From positions 4,093,001 through 4,157,000 of the forward strand of contig NZ_JBEPOB010000001.1 in NCBI RefSeq assembly GCF_040546595.1: a DNA stretch of 64,000 bases, in the 5' to 3' direction. This document shows, in pieces, positions 19,456-27,317 of the stretch (positions are counted from its first letter, which is position 1; each line of letters begins with the position of its first letter). The notes beneath the pieces are model-generated. The model saw nothing but the letters and a program-made list of their open reading frames with translations, searched no databases and had not been told where the DNA came from. The translations under genes and the position numbers were made by a program. The stretch comes from Bosea sp. OAE506. Its GTDB lineage: Bacteria; Pseudomonadota; Alphaproteobacteria; Rhizobiales; Beijerinckiaceae.

Positions 19456-20385
19456 ATGCTCACCTTGCGGCAGATCGAGGTGATCCGCGCCATCATGATC
19501 ACCGGCACGATCAGCGGCGCGGCGAAGCTGCTCGCAGTGTCGGCGCCCGGCATCAGCCGGCTGATGAAGCACACCGAGAAGACGCTGCGGCTGAAGCTCT
19601 TCGAGCGTCGCCACGGGCGCTATGTGCCGACGCCCGAAGCCAACGACATCTTCGAGCAGATCAACGGCGTCTACAAAAAGGTCGACGACCTCCACTACAC
19701 GCTGGCGCGGATCGAGCGCGGCGGTGGCGTCGAACTGCGGATCGGCTCGGTGCCGAGCATCTGCCATGTGATGGTGCCGCGCGCGATCGAGAAGCTGAAG
19801 CGCAAGCACCCCGATCTGCGGCTCGACATCAACATCCTCAAGATCGAGGAAGCGCTCGACTATCTGCTGCTGGGCCGCGGCGAGATCGCGGCGATGAGCT
19901 ACAAGCTTGACCATCCCGGCATCGATTTCCTGCCGCTGAGCCGGGGCGAACTGCTCTGCATCGTGCCCGAGGGCCATGAACTCGCCGGGCGGCCGGTGAT
20001 CTCGGCCTCCGAGATCGTCCGCCATCCGCTGATCGGCATCGACCCCAACGACCCCTATGGCCGGGTCATGGCCGAGATCTTCAGCCGCCAGGGACTCGCC
20101 TACGACATTGTCATCAAGGCGCGCTTCGGCACCACGGTCTGCTCGCTGGTGCGGGCGGGGCTCGGCATCGCGGTGATCGACCAGTTCACCGTGGCGCATG
20201 GCTCGATGCAGGGCATCGCCACGATCCCGATCGCCGAGCCGACGCAGTTCCAGACCTATGTCGCGATCAAGAACGACAAGGCGCCTTCGGTCTATGCCGA
20301 GACCTTCGTGACGCTGCTGCGGCAGGAGATGGATGCGGTGGTGAGACCGCGTGCCCCAGAGATCCGCGGCCGGCTGGCAGGATAA
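19456..20385 (+). CDS. LysR-family transcriptional regulator
   Basis: 309 residues. The N-terminal winged helix starts MLTLRQIEVIRAIMITGTISGAAKLLAVSAPGISRLMKHTE, typical of LysR proteins, followed by a periplasmic-binding-like co-inducer domain (RIGSVPSICHVMVPRAIEKL, LLCIVPEGHELAG, LVRAGLGIAVIDQF). It lies head-to-tail, 113 bp upstream of the QsuD-like gene and the ABC transporter, so it is the likely regulator of the hydroaromatic island, with quinate, shikimate or dehydroshikimate as plausible inducers (inference). Confidence 0.9.
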   Translation: MLTLRQIEVIRAIMITGTISGAAKLLAVSAPGISRLMKHTEKTLRLKLFERRHGRYVPTPEANDIFEQINGVYKKVDDLHYTLARIERGGGVELRIGSVPSICHVMVPRAIEKLKRKHPDLRLDINILKIEEALDYLLLGRGEIAAMSYKLDHPGIDFLPLSRGELLCIVPEGHELAGRPVISASEIVRHPLIGIDPNDPYGRVMAEIFSRQGLAYDIVIKARFGTTVCSLVRAGLGIAVIDQFTVAHGSMQGIATIPIAEPTQFQTYVAIKNDKAPSVYAETFVTLLRQEMDAVVRPRAPEIRGRLAG

Positions 20386-20401
20386 CATCAGGTTAGGTTA
20401 T

Positions 20402-20421
20402 GCGATCAAATTGGTCATCGC
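20402..20421. promoter_or_regulatory. Candidate LysR-type operator before the QsuD-like gene
   Basis: Dyad GCGAT-N10-ATCGC in the only sizeable gap of the island, 78 bases before the dehydrogenase start and just after the LysR gene. The interrupted-dyad form resembles LysR sites, although the T-N11-A spacing is off by one. Confidence 0.35.
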
Positions 20422-20498
20422 GTTAGCGAGGACGATCGGCTTATCTGGTGGTGGCAACGCCTGCTAAGACGATGGGCGAGCCACACAGGGACGAGACG

Positions 20499-21383
20499 AT
20501 GCCGGACATTGCCATCGCCAACCGGACGAAGCGCGTGCTGCTGGGCCTGATCGGCACGCCGATCGCCCACTCCGCCGCGCCCGCGATGCATGAGGCTGCC
20601 GCGCGCGCCGCCGGTTTCGAGCTGCATTACCATCTGATCGAGGTCGCCGGCGCCGCACGCGCCGATCTCGTCGCCATCCTCGACGGCGTGCGGCGGATGG
20701 GCTTTTCGGGCGTCAACGTCACCTATCCCTACAAGGAAGCGGTCGTCCCGCTGCTCGACGCGCTCTCGCCGGAGGCCCGCGCCATGGGGGCCGTCAACAC
20801 AGTCGTATCTCGCGACGGCGTGCTGACTGGCCACAACACCGACGCGACCGGCTTCGCCACCTCCTATCGCGCACTCGGCCGCGCCGATGGCGACGCCCCC
20901 GTCGCGATCATCGGTACGGGCGGGGTGGGCAAGGCGATCGGCTTCGCGCTGGCGGGCTGCGGCGTCAGCCATCTGCGGCTCTATGACAGCGACCGCGCCA
21001 AGGTGCAGGCGCTGGCCGACCAGATCGGCGAACTGGCGCGGGTCGAGATCTGCAGCAGCGTCGAGGCGGCGGTGTCGGGTGCGGCGGGCCTCGTCAACGG
21101 CACCCCGGTCGGCATGCTGCCGAACCGCGACAGCCCCGTGCCGGCCGATCTTATCCGAAAGTCTCAGTGGGTGGCGGATGCCGTCTATCATCCCCTCTGG
21201 ACACCGCTGCTCAAAGCCGCGCAGAAGGCGGGCGCCGTGGTGATGACGGGGCGCGAGCTCAGCATCAACCAGGCCGTCGATGCGTTTTCGCTGTTCACGG
21301 GGGTGCAGCCCCCGGACGGCGCGATCGCCGACGCTTTCGACCGATCGCTCGCCGCGCAGGAGGCCAGGCACCGCGCAGCCTGA
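20499..21383 (+). CDS. Quinate/shikimate dehydrogenase (QsuD-like)
   Basis: 294 residues of the AroE superfamily. Catalytic Lys79 (NVTYPYKEAV) and Asp115 (HNTDATGF) are kept, with a GTGGVGKA Rossmann loop. Three points favour the catabolic quinate/shikimate subgroup over biosynthetic AroE: the substrate loop reads HSAAPAMHE (second Ser of the S-x-S pair is Ala), the sequence after the second beta-strand is LYDSDRAK with an Asp that favours NAD over NADP, and the tail SINQAVDAFSLFTG matches that subgroup. The start at 20499 has AGGGACGAG upstream. It would oxidise shikimate or quinate for the dehydratase encoded 6 kb downstream. Confidence 0.85.
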   Translation: MPDIAIANRTKRVLLGLIGTPIAHSAAPAMHEAAARAAGFELHYHLIEVAGAARADLVAILDGVRRMGFSGVNVTYPYKEAVVPLLDALSPEARAMGAVNTVVSRDGVLTGHNTDATGFATSYRALGRADGDAPVAIIGTGGVGKAIGFALAGCGVSHLRLYDSDRAKVQALADQIGELARVEICSSVEAAVSGAAGLVNGTPVGMLPNRDSPVPADLIRKSQWVADAVYHPLWTPLLKAAQKAGAVVMTGRELSINQAVDAFSLFTGVQPPDGAIADAFDRSLAAQEARHRAA

Positions 21384-21463
21384 GATCACCCCACTTCAAA
21401 GACGGCCCGCGGGCCACCCAAGAAGACCAAAAAAAGCACAACCAGAGCTGGAGGAGACACGCA

Positions 21464-22600
21464 ATGAAGACCCCATGGATCATCGCAGCGGCCGTGACGG
21501 CCGGGCTCGCCACGCCTGCGCTGGCGCAGGAGAAGGTGAAGCTCGTCGACGTCGTCGAGCTGTCGGGCGCCGGCGCGACCGCCGGCACCAACTGGAAGAA
21601 CGGCATCGACCTCGCCGTCGCCGACATCAACGCCAAGGGCGGCATTCTCGGCAAGCAGATCGAGATCGTCCATTACGACACGCAGACTAACCCGGGTAAC
21701 ACCCGCGCCGCCGTGCAGCGCGCCATCGACGAGGGCACCTATGCCGTGCTCGGCCCGGTCTTCTCCGGCCCGATCGGCGCCTCCATGCAGATCGCGCAGC
21801 GCGCCGAGATCGCGCAGATCGTCGGCGGCGAGGCGGCCGGCCTGACCAAGCAGGGCAACCAGTACATCTTCCGCACCTCGCTCAGCCAGTCGGCCGCGAT
21901 GCCGAAGATCGCCAAGTACCTCAAGGACACCGTCAAGGCCGGTTCGGTCGCCGTGGTCTGGGTCAACAACGACTTCGGCAAGGGCGGACGTGACGCGATC
22001 ATCCCCGAGCTCGAGAAGGTCGGCATCAAGGTTGCGGCCGACGTCTCGACCGAGCAGGGCCAGGCCGATTTCGCCGCCGACGCGATCAAGATCAAGAACG
22101 CCAATGCCGACGCCGTCTTCGTCTATCTGAACGAGGAGGAGAGCGCCCGCTTCCTGCGCGCCGCCAAGCAGCAGGGCATCACCAAGCCGATGGTCGGCGA
22201 GACGACGCTGCTCGGCGCCAAGGTGATCGAGCTCGCCGGCGACGCCGCCAATGGCGTGCGCGGCCATGTCGGCCTGTCGATCGACGCGCCGATCCCGGCC
22301 TTCCAGGAGTTCGGCAAGAAGTTCCAGGCGAAGTACAACTACGCCTCCGACCATAACGGCCTGAAGGGCTACATGGCCGTCTATATGATCAAGTGGGCGA
22401 CCGAGAAGCAGAAGAAGTTCGACAAGAAGGGCGTCGCCGACACGCTGCGTGGCGCGACGATCAAGACCTCCGAGGAGCCTGGCATCCTGATCGAGACCAC
22501 GATCGAGGCCAATGGCGACCTCGACCGCGAGAGCTTCCTCGCCGAGGTCCAGAACGGCAAGCAGGTGATCACGGCGACGCTGCCGAAGATCAAGCCGTAA
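21464..22600 (+). CDS. LivJ-type ABC substrate-binding protein
   Basis: 378 residues: a signal peptide (IIAAAVTAGLATPALAQ) and a type I periplasmic-binding fold of the branched-chain amino-acid/hydrophobic-ligand group: SGAGATAGTNWKNGIDLAVADIN, VLGPVFSGP, VVWVNNDFGKGG, and FVYLNEEESARFLRAAKQQG. Preceded by GGAGGAGACAC at good spacing. First gene of a complete importer (binding protein, two permeases, two ATPases). Its place between a quinate/shikimate dehydrogenase and a dehydroshikimate dehydratase suggests a hydroaromatic or aromatic acid ligand rather than leucine; this is inference from context. Confidence 0.92.
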   Translation: MKTPWIIAAAVTAGLATPALAQEKVKLVDVVELSGAGATAGTNWKNGIDLAVADINAKGGILGKQIEIVHYDTQTNPGNTRAAVQRAIDEGTYAVLGPVFSGPIGASMQIAQRAEIAQIVGGEAAGLTKQGNQYIFRTSLSQSAAMPKIAKYLKDTVKAGSVAVVWVNNDFGKGGRDAIIPELEKVGIKVAADVSTEQGQADFAADAIKIKNANADAVFVYLNEEESARFLRAAKQQGITKPMVGETTLLGAKVIELAGDAANGVRGHVGLSIDAPIPAFQEFGKKFQAKYNYASDHNGLKGYMAVYMIKWATEKQKKFDKKGVADTLRGATIKTSEEPGILIETTIEANGDLDRESFLAEVQNGKQVITATLPKIKP

Positions 22601-22627
22601 GGTCACACGCTTCCGTAAGACTGGTCG

Positions 22628-22743
22628 CTGTCATCCCGGGCGACCGAAGGGAGACCCGGGATCCATTCCGGCACGAGGCCGGAAAGGCTCAGGAATGGAT
22701 CCCGGCTCTCAGCGGCGCAAGCGCCGCTGAGAGCCGGGATGAC
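22628..22743. repeat. REP-like element with 20-bp hairpin between binding protein and permease genes
   Basis: The outer ends read GTCATCCCGGG and CCGGGATGACA and pair. Inside, 22699-22718 and 22721-22740 form a perfect 20-bp stem with a two-base loop. GGATCCATTCC and GGAATGGATCC also pair. There is no T-run, so it is not a standard terminator; in ABC operons a hairpin here commonly protects the binding-protein mRNA and lowers permease expression. Confidence 0.8.
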
Positions 22744-22788
22744 ACGGCACCTTTACAACGACGCTCTCCCCTCGAGCGAGGCACCCCC

Positions 22789-23667
22789 ATGGCCGAATTC
22801 ATCGCCTATCTCATTGCCGGCATCGCCACGGGCGCGATCTACGCGCTGGCTGCCATCGGCTTCACGCTGGTCTGGCAGACCTCGCAGACCATCAACTTCG
22901 CCCAGGGCGAGTTCGTGATGCTGCCGGCCGTGCTGGTGCTGCTCGCGATCAAGCTTTTCGGGGCGCCGGTCTGGCTGGGCGCGCTGATCGGCATCGCCGC
23001 CTTCATCCTGATCTTCGGCGTCGGCTTCAAGCTCACCGTGGTCGATCCGATGATCAAGCATGGCGTGCTGCCGCTCGCCATCGCCACCATGGCGCTGTCG
23101 ATCATCATGAAGGAAGGCGCCAAGGACGGCTTCTCGGCCGAGGCGCAGAACTTCCCCTCCTTCGTTCCCACCAGGACCATCGAGGTCTTCGGCGCCGCGA
23201 TCTCGCTTCAGCATCTGGCGATCATCGCCTGCGCCTTCGCCGTCATCGGCCTGCTGCAATGGTTCGTCGGCGGCACGCGGCTCGGCCGGCAGATGCAGGC
23301 GACCGCGCAGAACCCGACCGTGGCGCGCATCCTCGGCATCCCCGTCGAGCGGATGGTGCTCCTGACCTTCGTGATCAACGCCGCGCTCGCCGTCGTCGCC
23401 TCGGTGCTGATCTCGCCGATCTACCTGGCGAAGTTCTCGAATGGCGAGGTCATCGGCCTGTTCGCCTTCATCGCGGCCATCGTCGGCGGCTTCAACCAGG
23501 TCCGCGGCGCGCTGGTCGGCGGGCTGATCGTAGGCGTCGTCGACTCGATGGCGGCGGCCTATGTCTCGAGCTCCTACCGGCTGGCCGTGCCGCTCGTCCT
23601 GCTCGTGGTGATCATCCTGCTCAAGCCCGAGGGGCTGATGGGCCGCAAAGAGGAGCGCCGCGTATGA
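22789..23667 (+). CDS. LivH-type ABC permease
   Basis: 292 residues with about eight hydrophobic segments. Typical LivH features: GIATGAIYALAAIGFTLVWQTSQTINFAQGEFVML near the N-terminus and the cytoplasmic EAA-like loop GRQMQATAQNPTVARILGIPVERM. It forms the transmembrane channel with the next gene product. The next gene's ATG overlaps its stop by four bases (ATGA), indicating coupling. Separated from the binding-protein gene by the REP hairpin. Confidence 0.95.
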   Translation: MAEFIAYLIAGIATGAIYALAAIGFTLVWQTSQTINFAQGEFVMLPAVLVLLAIKLFGAPVWLGALIGIAAFILIFGVGFKLTVVDPMIKHGVLPLAIATMALSIIMKEGAKDGFSAEAQNFPSFVPTRTIEVFGAAISLQHLAIIACAFAVIGLLQWFVGGTRLGRQMQATAQNPTVARILGIPVERMVLLTFVINAALAVVASVLISPIYLAKFSNGEVIGLFAFIAAIVGGFNQVRGALVGGLIVGVVDSMAAAYVSSSYRLAVPLVLLVVIILLKPEGLMGRKEERRV

Positions 23668-24686
23668 CCGTGCAAGCGACCCGCGAGACCATGAGCTCCT
23701 CGCCTCGCCTCGCGCGGCTGCCGCTCGGCGGCACCTTCGACGGCGCCTTCCTGACGCTGCTGGCGGGCGCCGTGATCCTCTGGTTCGCGCCGGTCGGCAT
23801 GGGCCGCTACGGCACCTATGTGCTCTCGCTCTGGCTGGTGATGAGCGTCGCCGTGATGGGGCTGAACCTGACACTGGGCTATGCCGGGCTGAAGTCGCTG
23901 GCGCAGGCCGCCTTCATGGGGCTGGGCGCCTACACCACCGCGATCCTGACGACGAAATACGGCGTCTCCTGGTATGCCGCCTTCGGGCTCTCGGGCTTGC
24001 TGACCTTCGCGGTCGGCATCGTGCTCGGCTTCCCGGCGCTGCGGGTGAAGGCGCATTACCTCGCCTTCGTGACGCTCGCCTTCTCGACGCTGATCTGGCT
24101 GATCCTGCGCAACGAGCAGTGGCTCACCGGCGGCGTCTTCGGCATCTCCAACATCAACCGGCCGGATTTCTTCGGCATCAAGCTGTTCGGCGCGCTCGAA
24201 TTCCACCGCTTCGTCGTCGTGGTGACCTTCATCCTGGCGGTGGCGCTCTGGTGGCTGATCCGCTCGCCCTGGGGCCGCGCCTTCACGGCGCTGCGCGAGA
24301 ACCCGATCCGTGCCGCGAGCCTGGGTATCGACACCCGCGCCTACACGCTGCTCGCCTTCGCCATCGGCTCCGCCTATGCGGGCTTCGCGGGGGCGCTCTA
24401 TGCGCCGCTGGTCGAGTTCATCGACCCCTCGCCGTTTTCGCTGTCGCAGAGCTTCTTCCTGCTGCTGATGGTGGTGGCGGGCGGCTCGGGCTACCTGCTC
24501 GGGCCATTCGTGGGCGCGCTGCTCGGCGTCGTGCTGCCGGAATGGCTGCGCTTCGCCGGCTCGCTCTACCTGATCATCTTCGCGGCCATCGTGATGCTGC
24601 TGCTGATCGCCTGCCCGCAGGGGGTGAGCGGGCTGATGGAGCGGGCCTGGGCGAAACTCACCGGCAAGCGGGGAGAGACCCGATGA
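23664..24686 (+). CDS. LivM-type ABC permease
   Basis: 340 residues with about nine hydrophobic segments and the LivM signatures LSLWLVMSVAVMGLNLTLGYAGLKSLAQAAFMGLGAY and the coupling loop SPWGRAFTALRENPIRAASLGID. Overlaps both neighbours by four bases (ATGA at each end), so the two permeases and the first ATPase are translated as a coupled block. Second half of the heterodimeric membrane channel of the hydroaromatic-island importer. Confidence 0.95.
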   Translation: MTVQATRETMSSSPRLARLPLGGTFDGAFLTLLAGAVILWFAPVGMGRYGTYVLSLWLVMSVAVMGLNLTLGYAGLKSLAQAAFMGLGAYTTAILTTKYGVSWYAAFGLSGLLTFAVGIVLGFPALRVKAHYLAFVTLAFSTLIWLILRNEQWLTGGVFGISNINRPDFFGIKLFGALEFHRFVVVVTFILAVALWWLIRSPWGRAFTALRENPIRAASLGIDTRAYTLLAFAIGSAYAGFAGALYAPLVEFIDPSPFSLSQSFFLLLMVVAGGSGYLLGPFVGALLGVVLPEWLRFAGSLYLIIFAAIVMLLLIACPQGVSGLMERAWAKLTGKRGETR

Positions 24687-25426
24687 ACACGGTTCTGGAA
24701 GTCGACAATCTCCACAAGGCGTTCGGCGGCATCAAGGCGGTCAACGGGGTATCCTTCTCGGTGAAGGAGGGCGAGATCCTCGGCATCATCGGCCCCAATG
24801 GCTGCGGCAAGTCGACCCTGTTCAACTGCATCCTCGGCCAGCTCGAGCCGACGGAAGGCAGCGTGAAGCTGGATGGCCGCGAGGTCACCCATATGCGTCC
24901 CTCGGAGCTGAACCGGCTCGGCGTCAGCCGCACCTTCCAGCTGCTGCAGGTCTTCCCCGAGCTGACCGTGCGCGAGAACCTGATCCTCGCGGGCCAAGAG
25001 CATGAGGGTTCGATGCTGTCGCGCCTGTTCGGGGCGCGTGATGCCGGGCTCACCGAGAAGGCCGAGCAGATGATCGGCTTCTTCAAGCTCGGCCATCTGG
25101 CGGACGCCAAGGCGGGCGGGCTCTCCTATGGCCAGCAGAAGCTGCTCGACGCGGCGATGGCCTTCATGGCCGGCCCCCGCCTCGTGCTGCTCGACGAGCC
25201 CGCCGGTGGCGTCAACCTCACCATGCTGGGCGATCTCAAGGAGCGGCTGCGCGCGATCAATGCCGAGCAAGGCGCGACCTTCGTCGTCATCGAGCACAAC
25301 ATGGATTTCGTGATGAGCCTGTGCTCGCGCGTCATCGTGCTCGCGGAGGGCCGAGTGCTGGCGGAAGGCACGCCGGCCGAGGTCCGCGCCAACCCGGCCG
25401 TGATCGACGCGTATCTGGGGCATTAA
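24683..25426 (+). CDS. LivG-type ABC ATPase
   Basis: 247 residues with Walker A GPNGCGKST, Q-loop in SRTFQLLQVFPELTV, a LivG-like signature LSYGQQK, Walker B VLLDEPAGGVN and the switch His in VIEHNMDFV. Powers import with the LivF-type partner encoded downstream. Its ATG overlaps the LivM stop. The 102 bp to the next ATPase start are filled mostly by a palindromic repeat, which is unusual since livG and livF are normally tightly coupled. Confidence 0.95.
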   Translation: MNTVLEVDNLHKAFGGIKAVNGVSFSVKEGEILGIIGPNGCGKSTLFNCILGQLEPTEGSVKLDGREVTHMRPSELNRLGVSRTFQLLQVFPELTVRENLILAGQEHEGSMLSRLFGARDAGLTEKAEQMIGFFKLGHLADAKAGGLSYGQQKLLDAAMAFMAGPRLVLLDEPAGGVNLTMLGDLKERLRAINAEQGATFVVIEHNMDFVMSLCSRVIVLAEGRVLAEGTPAEVRANPAVIDAYLGH

Positions 25427-25431
25427 CATCC

Positions 25432-25507
25432 GTCATGCTCGGGCTCGACCCGAGCATCTCCTGCAAGGGATTCTCGGGTCTGTGCTGCGCTCCGCCCGAG
25501 AATGACG
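25432..25507. repeat. Palindromic REP-like element, copy 2, between the two ATPase genes
   Basis: Starts GTCATGCTCGGGCTCGACCC and ends GCCCGAGAATGACG, nearly identical at both ends to the element at 911-1013 but with a shorter middle. It separates livG from livF in an otherwise overlapping operon. An ATG inside it (25502) is in frame with livF but has no good ribosome-binding site. Confidence 0.8.
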
Positions 25508-25528
25508 CGGAAGGGAATGGAGACCGGA

Positions 25529-26266
25529 ATGACCACCCCCATCCTCGAACTCGACGGCGTGGTCGGCGGCTATGGCGCCATGACCATCCTGAACGGCACG
25601 ACGTTCAAGGTGCGCCGCGCCGCCATCACCACGGTGATCGGCCCCAACGGCGCCGGCAAATCGACCGTGTTCAAGGCGATTTTTGGCCTCCTGAAGGTGC
25701 GCGAGGGCACGATCCGGCTCGAGGGCACCGACATCACCAACTGGAGCCAGCGCAAGCTGCTGGAGGCCGGCATCTGCTATGTGCCGCAGGGGCGCAACAT
25801 CTTCCCCGAGCTGTCGGTTCGCCACAATCTCGAACTTGGTTCGGTCGCAGCGGGCGCGCACATCACCGACATGCCCAAGCGGATCGAGGCGGCGCTCGAC
25901 CGCTTCCCGGCGCTGCGGGCCAAGGCCGATGTCCAGGCCTCGACACTCTCGGGCGGGCAGCAGAAGCAGCTCGAGATCGTGCGCGGGCTCTTGCTCGATC
26001 CCAAGCTGGTGCTGATCGACGAGCCCTCGATCGGGCTCTCGCCGATGCTGGTGCAGGAGACCTTCGCGATCCTGATGGAGCTGCGCGCCAAGGGCGTCAC
26101 CATCCTGATGATCGAGCAGAACGCCCGCTCGGCGCTGGAAATTTCCGACGAGGGCCTCGTGCTCGAACTCGGCCAGACCCGGATGCAGGGCCCCGCGGCG
26201 GAGATCCTGGCAGACCCGCGGGTGGCGCAGCTGTTCCTGGGCGGCGCGCTGACGGACGCGGCGTAA
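25529..26266 (+). CDS. LivF-type ABC ATPase
   Basis: 245 residues with Walker A GPNGAGKST, the LivF-typical CYVPQGRNIFPELSVRHNLELG, signature LSGGQQKQLE, Walker B LVLIDEPSIGLSP and switch His-equivalent region MIEQNARSAL. The ATG at 25529 follows GGAG by six bases; in-frame ATGs at 25502 and 25517 would start in or next to the REP element and are less likely. The stop TAA shares its last base with the ATG of the oxidoreductase gene (TAATG), tying that enzyme to the transporter operon. Confidence 0.94.
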   Translation: MTTPILELDGVVGGYGAMTILNGTTFKVRRAAITTVIGPNGAGKSTVFKAIFGLLKVREGTIRLEGTDITNWSQRKLLEAGICYVPQGRNIFPELSVRHNLELGSVAAGAHITDMPKRIEAALDRFPALRAKADVQASTLSGGQQKQLEIVRGLLLDPKLVLIDEPSIGLSPMLVQETFAILMELRAKGVTILMIEQNARSALEISDEGLVLELGQTRMQGPAAEILADPRVAQLFLGGALTDAA

Positions 26267-27312
26267 TGGCAAACCTGAAGATCGCCCTCGTCGGCGCCGG
26301 GCTGATCGGGCGTGCGCATCTGGAGCGGCTGGACGCCTCCGGCGACTGCGACTGCGCCGCGATCTGCGACCCGACCGATGCGGCCAAGGCGCTGGCCGCC
26401 GAGCGCGGCACGCCTTGGTTCGCCTCGATCACGGAGATGCTGGCGGCACTGAAGCCGGGCGGGGCGATCATCGCGACGCCCAATGCGCTGCATGTGCCGG
26501 GCGCGATCGAATGCCTCGAAGCCGGCGTGCCCGTGCTGATCGAGAAGCCGCTGGCCGAGAGCGTCGCGGCGGCGCAGCGTCTGGTCGCGGCACAGGCGCG
26601 CACCGGCGTTCCCGTGCTCGCCGGCCATCACCGGCGCCACAACCTGATCGTCAAGGCGGCGCGCAAGCTGGTCCGCGAGGGCGGGATCGGCCGGCTGGTC
26701 GCGGTGACCTCGCTGTTCCTGATCCGCAAGCCGGACGACTATTTCGACGTCGCCTGGCGGCGCGAGGCGGGCGGCGGGCCGGTGCTGATCAACCTGATCC
26801 ACGACATCGACAACCTCCGCTTCATCTGCGGCGAGATCGAGAGCGTGCAGGCGATGACCTCGAACGCGACGCGCGGCTTCGCGGTGGAGGACACCGCCGC
26901 CCTTGTCTTCCGCTTCGAAAACGGTGCGCTGGGCACGGCCACCGTCTCCGATGTCACGCCGACGCCGTGGAGCTGGGAGCTGTCCTCGGGCGAGAACAAG
27001 GCCTATCCGCAGCGCGACGGGCTCTGCTACCTGCTCGCCGGCAGCGAGGGCTCGCTCTCGGTGCCTGCGCTCGACCGCTGGCATTATGAGGGCCGCCAGG
27101 GCTGGTGGGAGCCGCTGCTGCGCGAGACGCTGGCGCTGGCGCCGCTGGAACCGCTGGCCGAACAGATCCGGCATTTCTGCGCGGTGATCCGCGGCACGGA
27201 GACGCCAATCACCGACGCGGCGGATGCGGCCCGGACACTCGCGGTGATCGAGGCGGTGGCTCAGGCGGCGCGGCGGGGCGAGCCCGTCACCATCGACCGC
27301 ATGGAGGGCTGA
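26266..27312 (+). CDS. Gfo/Idh/MocA-family oxidoreductase
   Basis: 348 residues: an N-terminal NAD(P) Rossmann domain (IALVGAGLIGRAHLERL), IIATPNALHVPGAIECLEAG, the family EKPLAES motif with its conserved Lys, and a C-terminal beta-sheet domain (LINLIHDIDNLRFICG with candidate catalytic His, VEDTAALVFRFENGALGTATVSD). Members oxidise sugars, inositols or cyclic polyols. Located between the transporter and the dehydroshikimate dehydratase, it could act on quinate or a related cyclohexane carboxylate; that is inference. It starts on the last base of the LivF stop. Confidence 0.9.
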   Translation: MANLKIALVGAGLIGRAHLERLDASGDCDCAAICDPTDAAKALAAERGTPWFASITEMLAALKPGGAIIATPNALHVPGAIECLEAGVPVLIEKPLAESVAAAQRLVAAQARTGVPVLAGHHRRHNLIVKAARKLVREGGIGRLVAVTSLFLIRKPDDYFDVAWRREAGGGPVLINLIHDIDNLRFICGEIESVQAMTSNATRGFAVEDTAALVFRFENGALGTATVSDVTPTPWSWELSSGENKAYPQRDGLCYLLAGSEGSLSVPALDRWHYEGRQGWWEPLLRETLALAPLEPLAEQIRHFCAVIRGTETPITDAADAARTLAVIEAVAQAARRGEPVTIDRMEG

Positions 27313-27317
27313 CAGCC

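Noticed and set aside
22699..22740. The 20-bp hairpin as a rho-independent terminator
   Set aside because: No T-run follows on either strand and the downstream permease genes have no other promoter that I can see.
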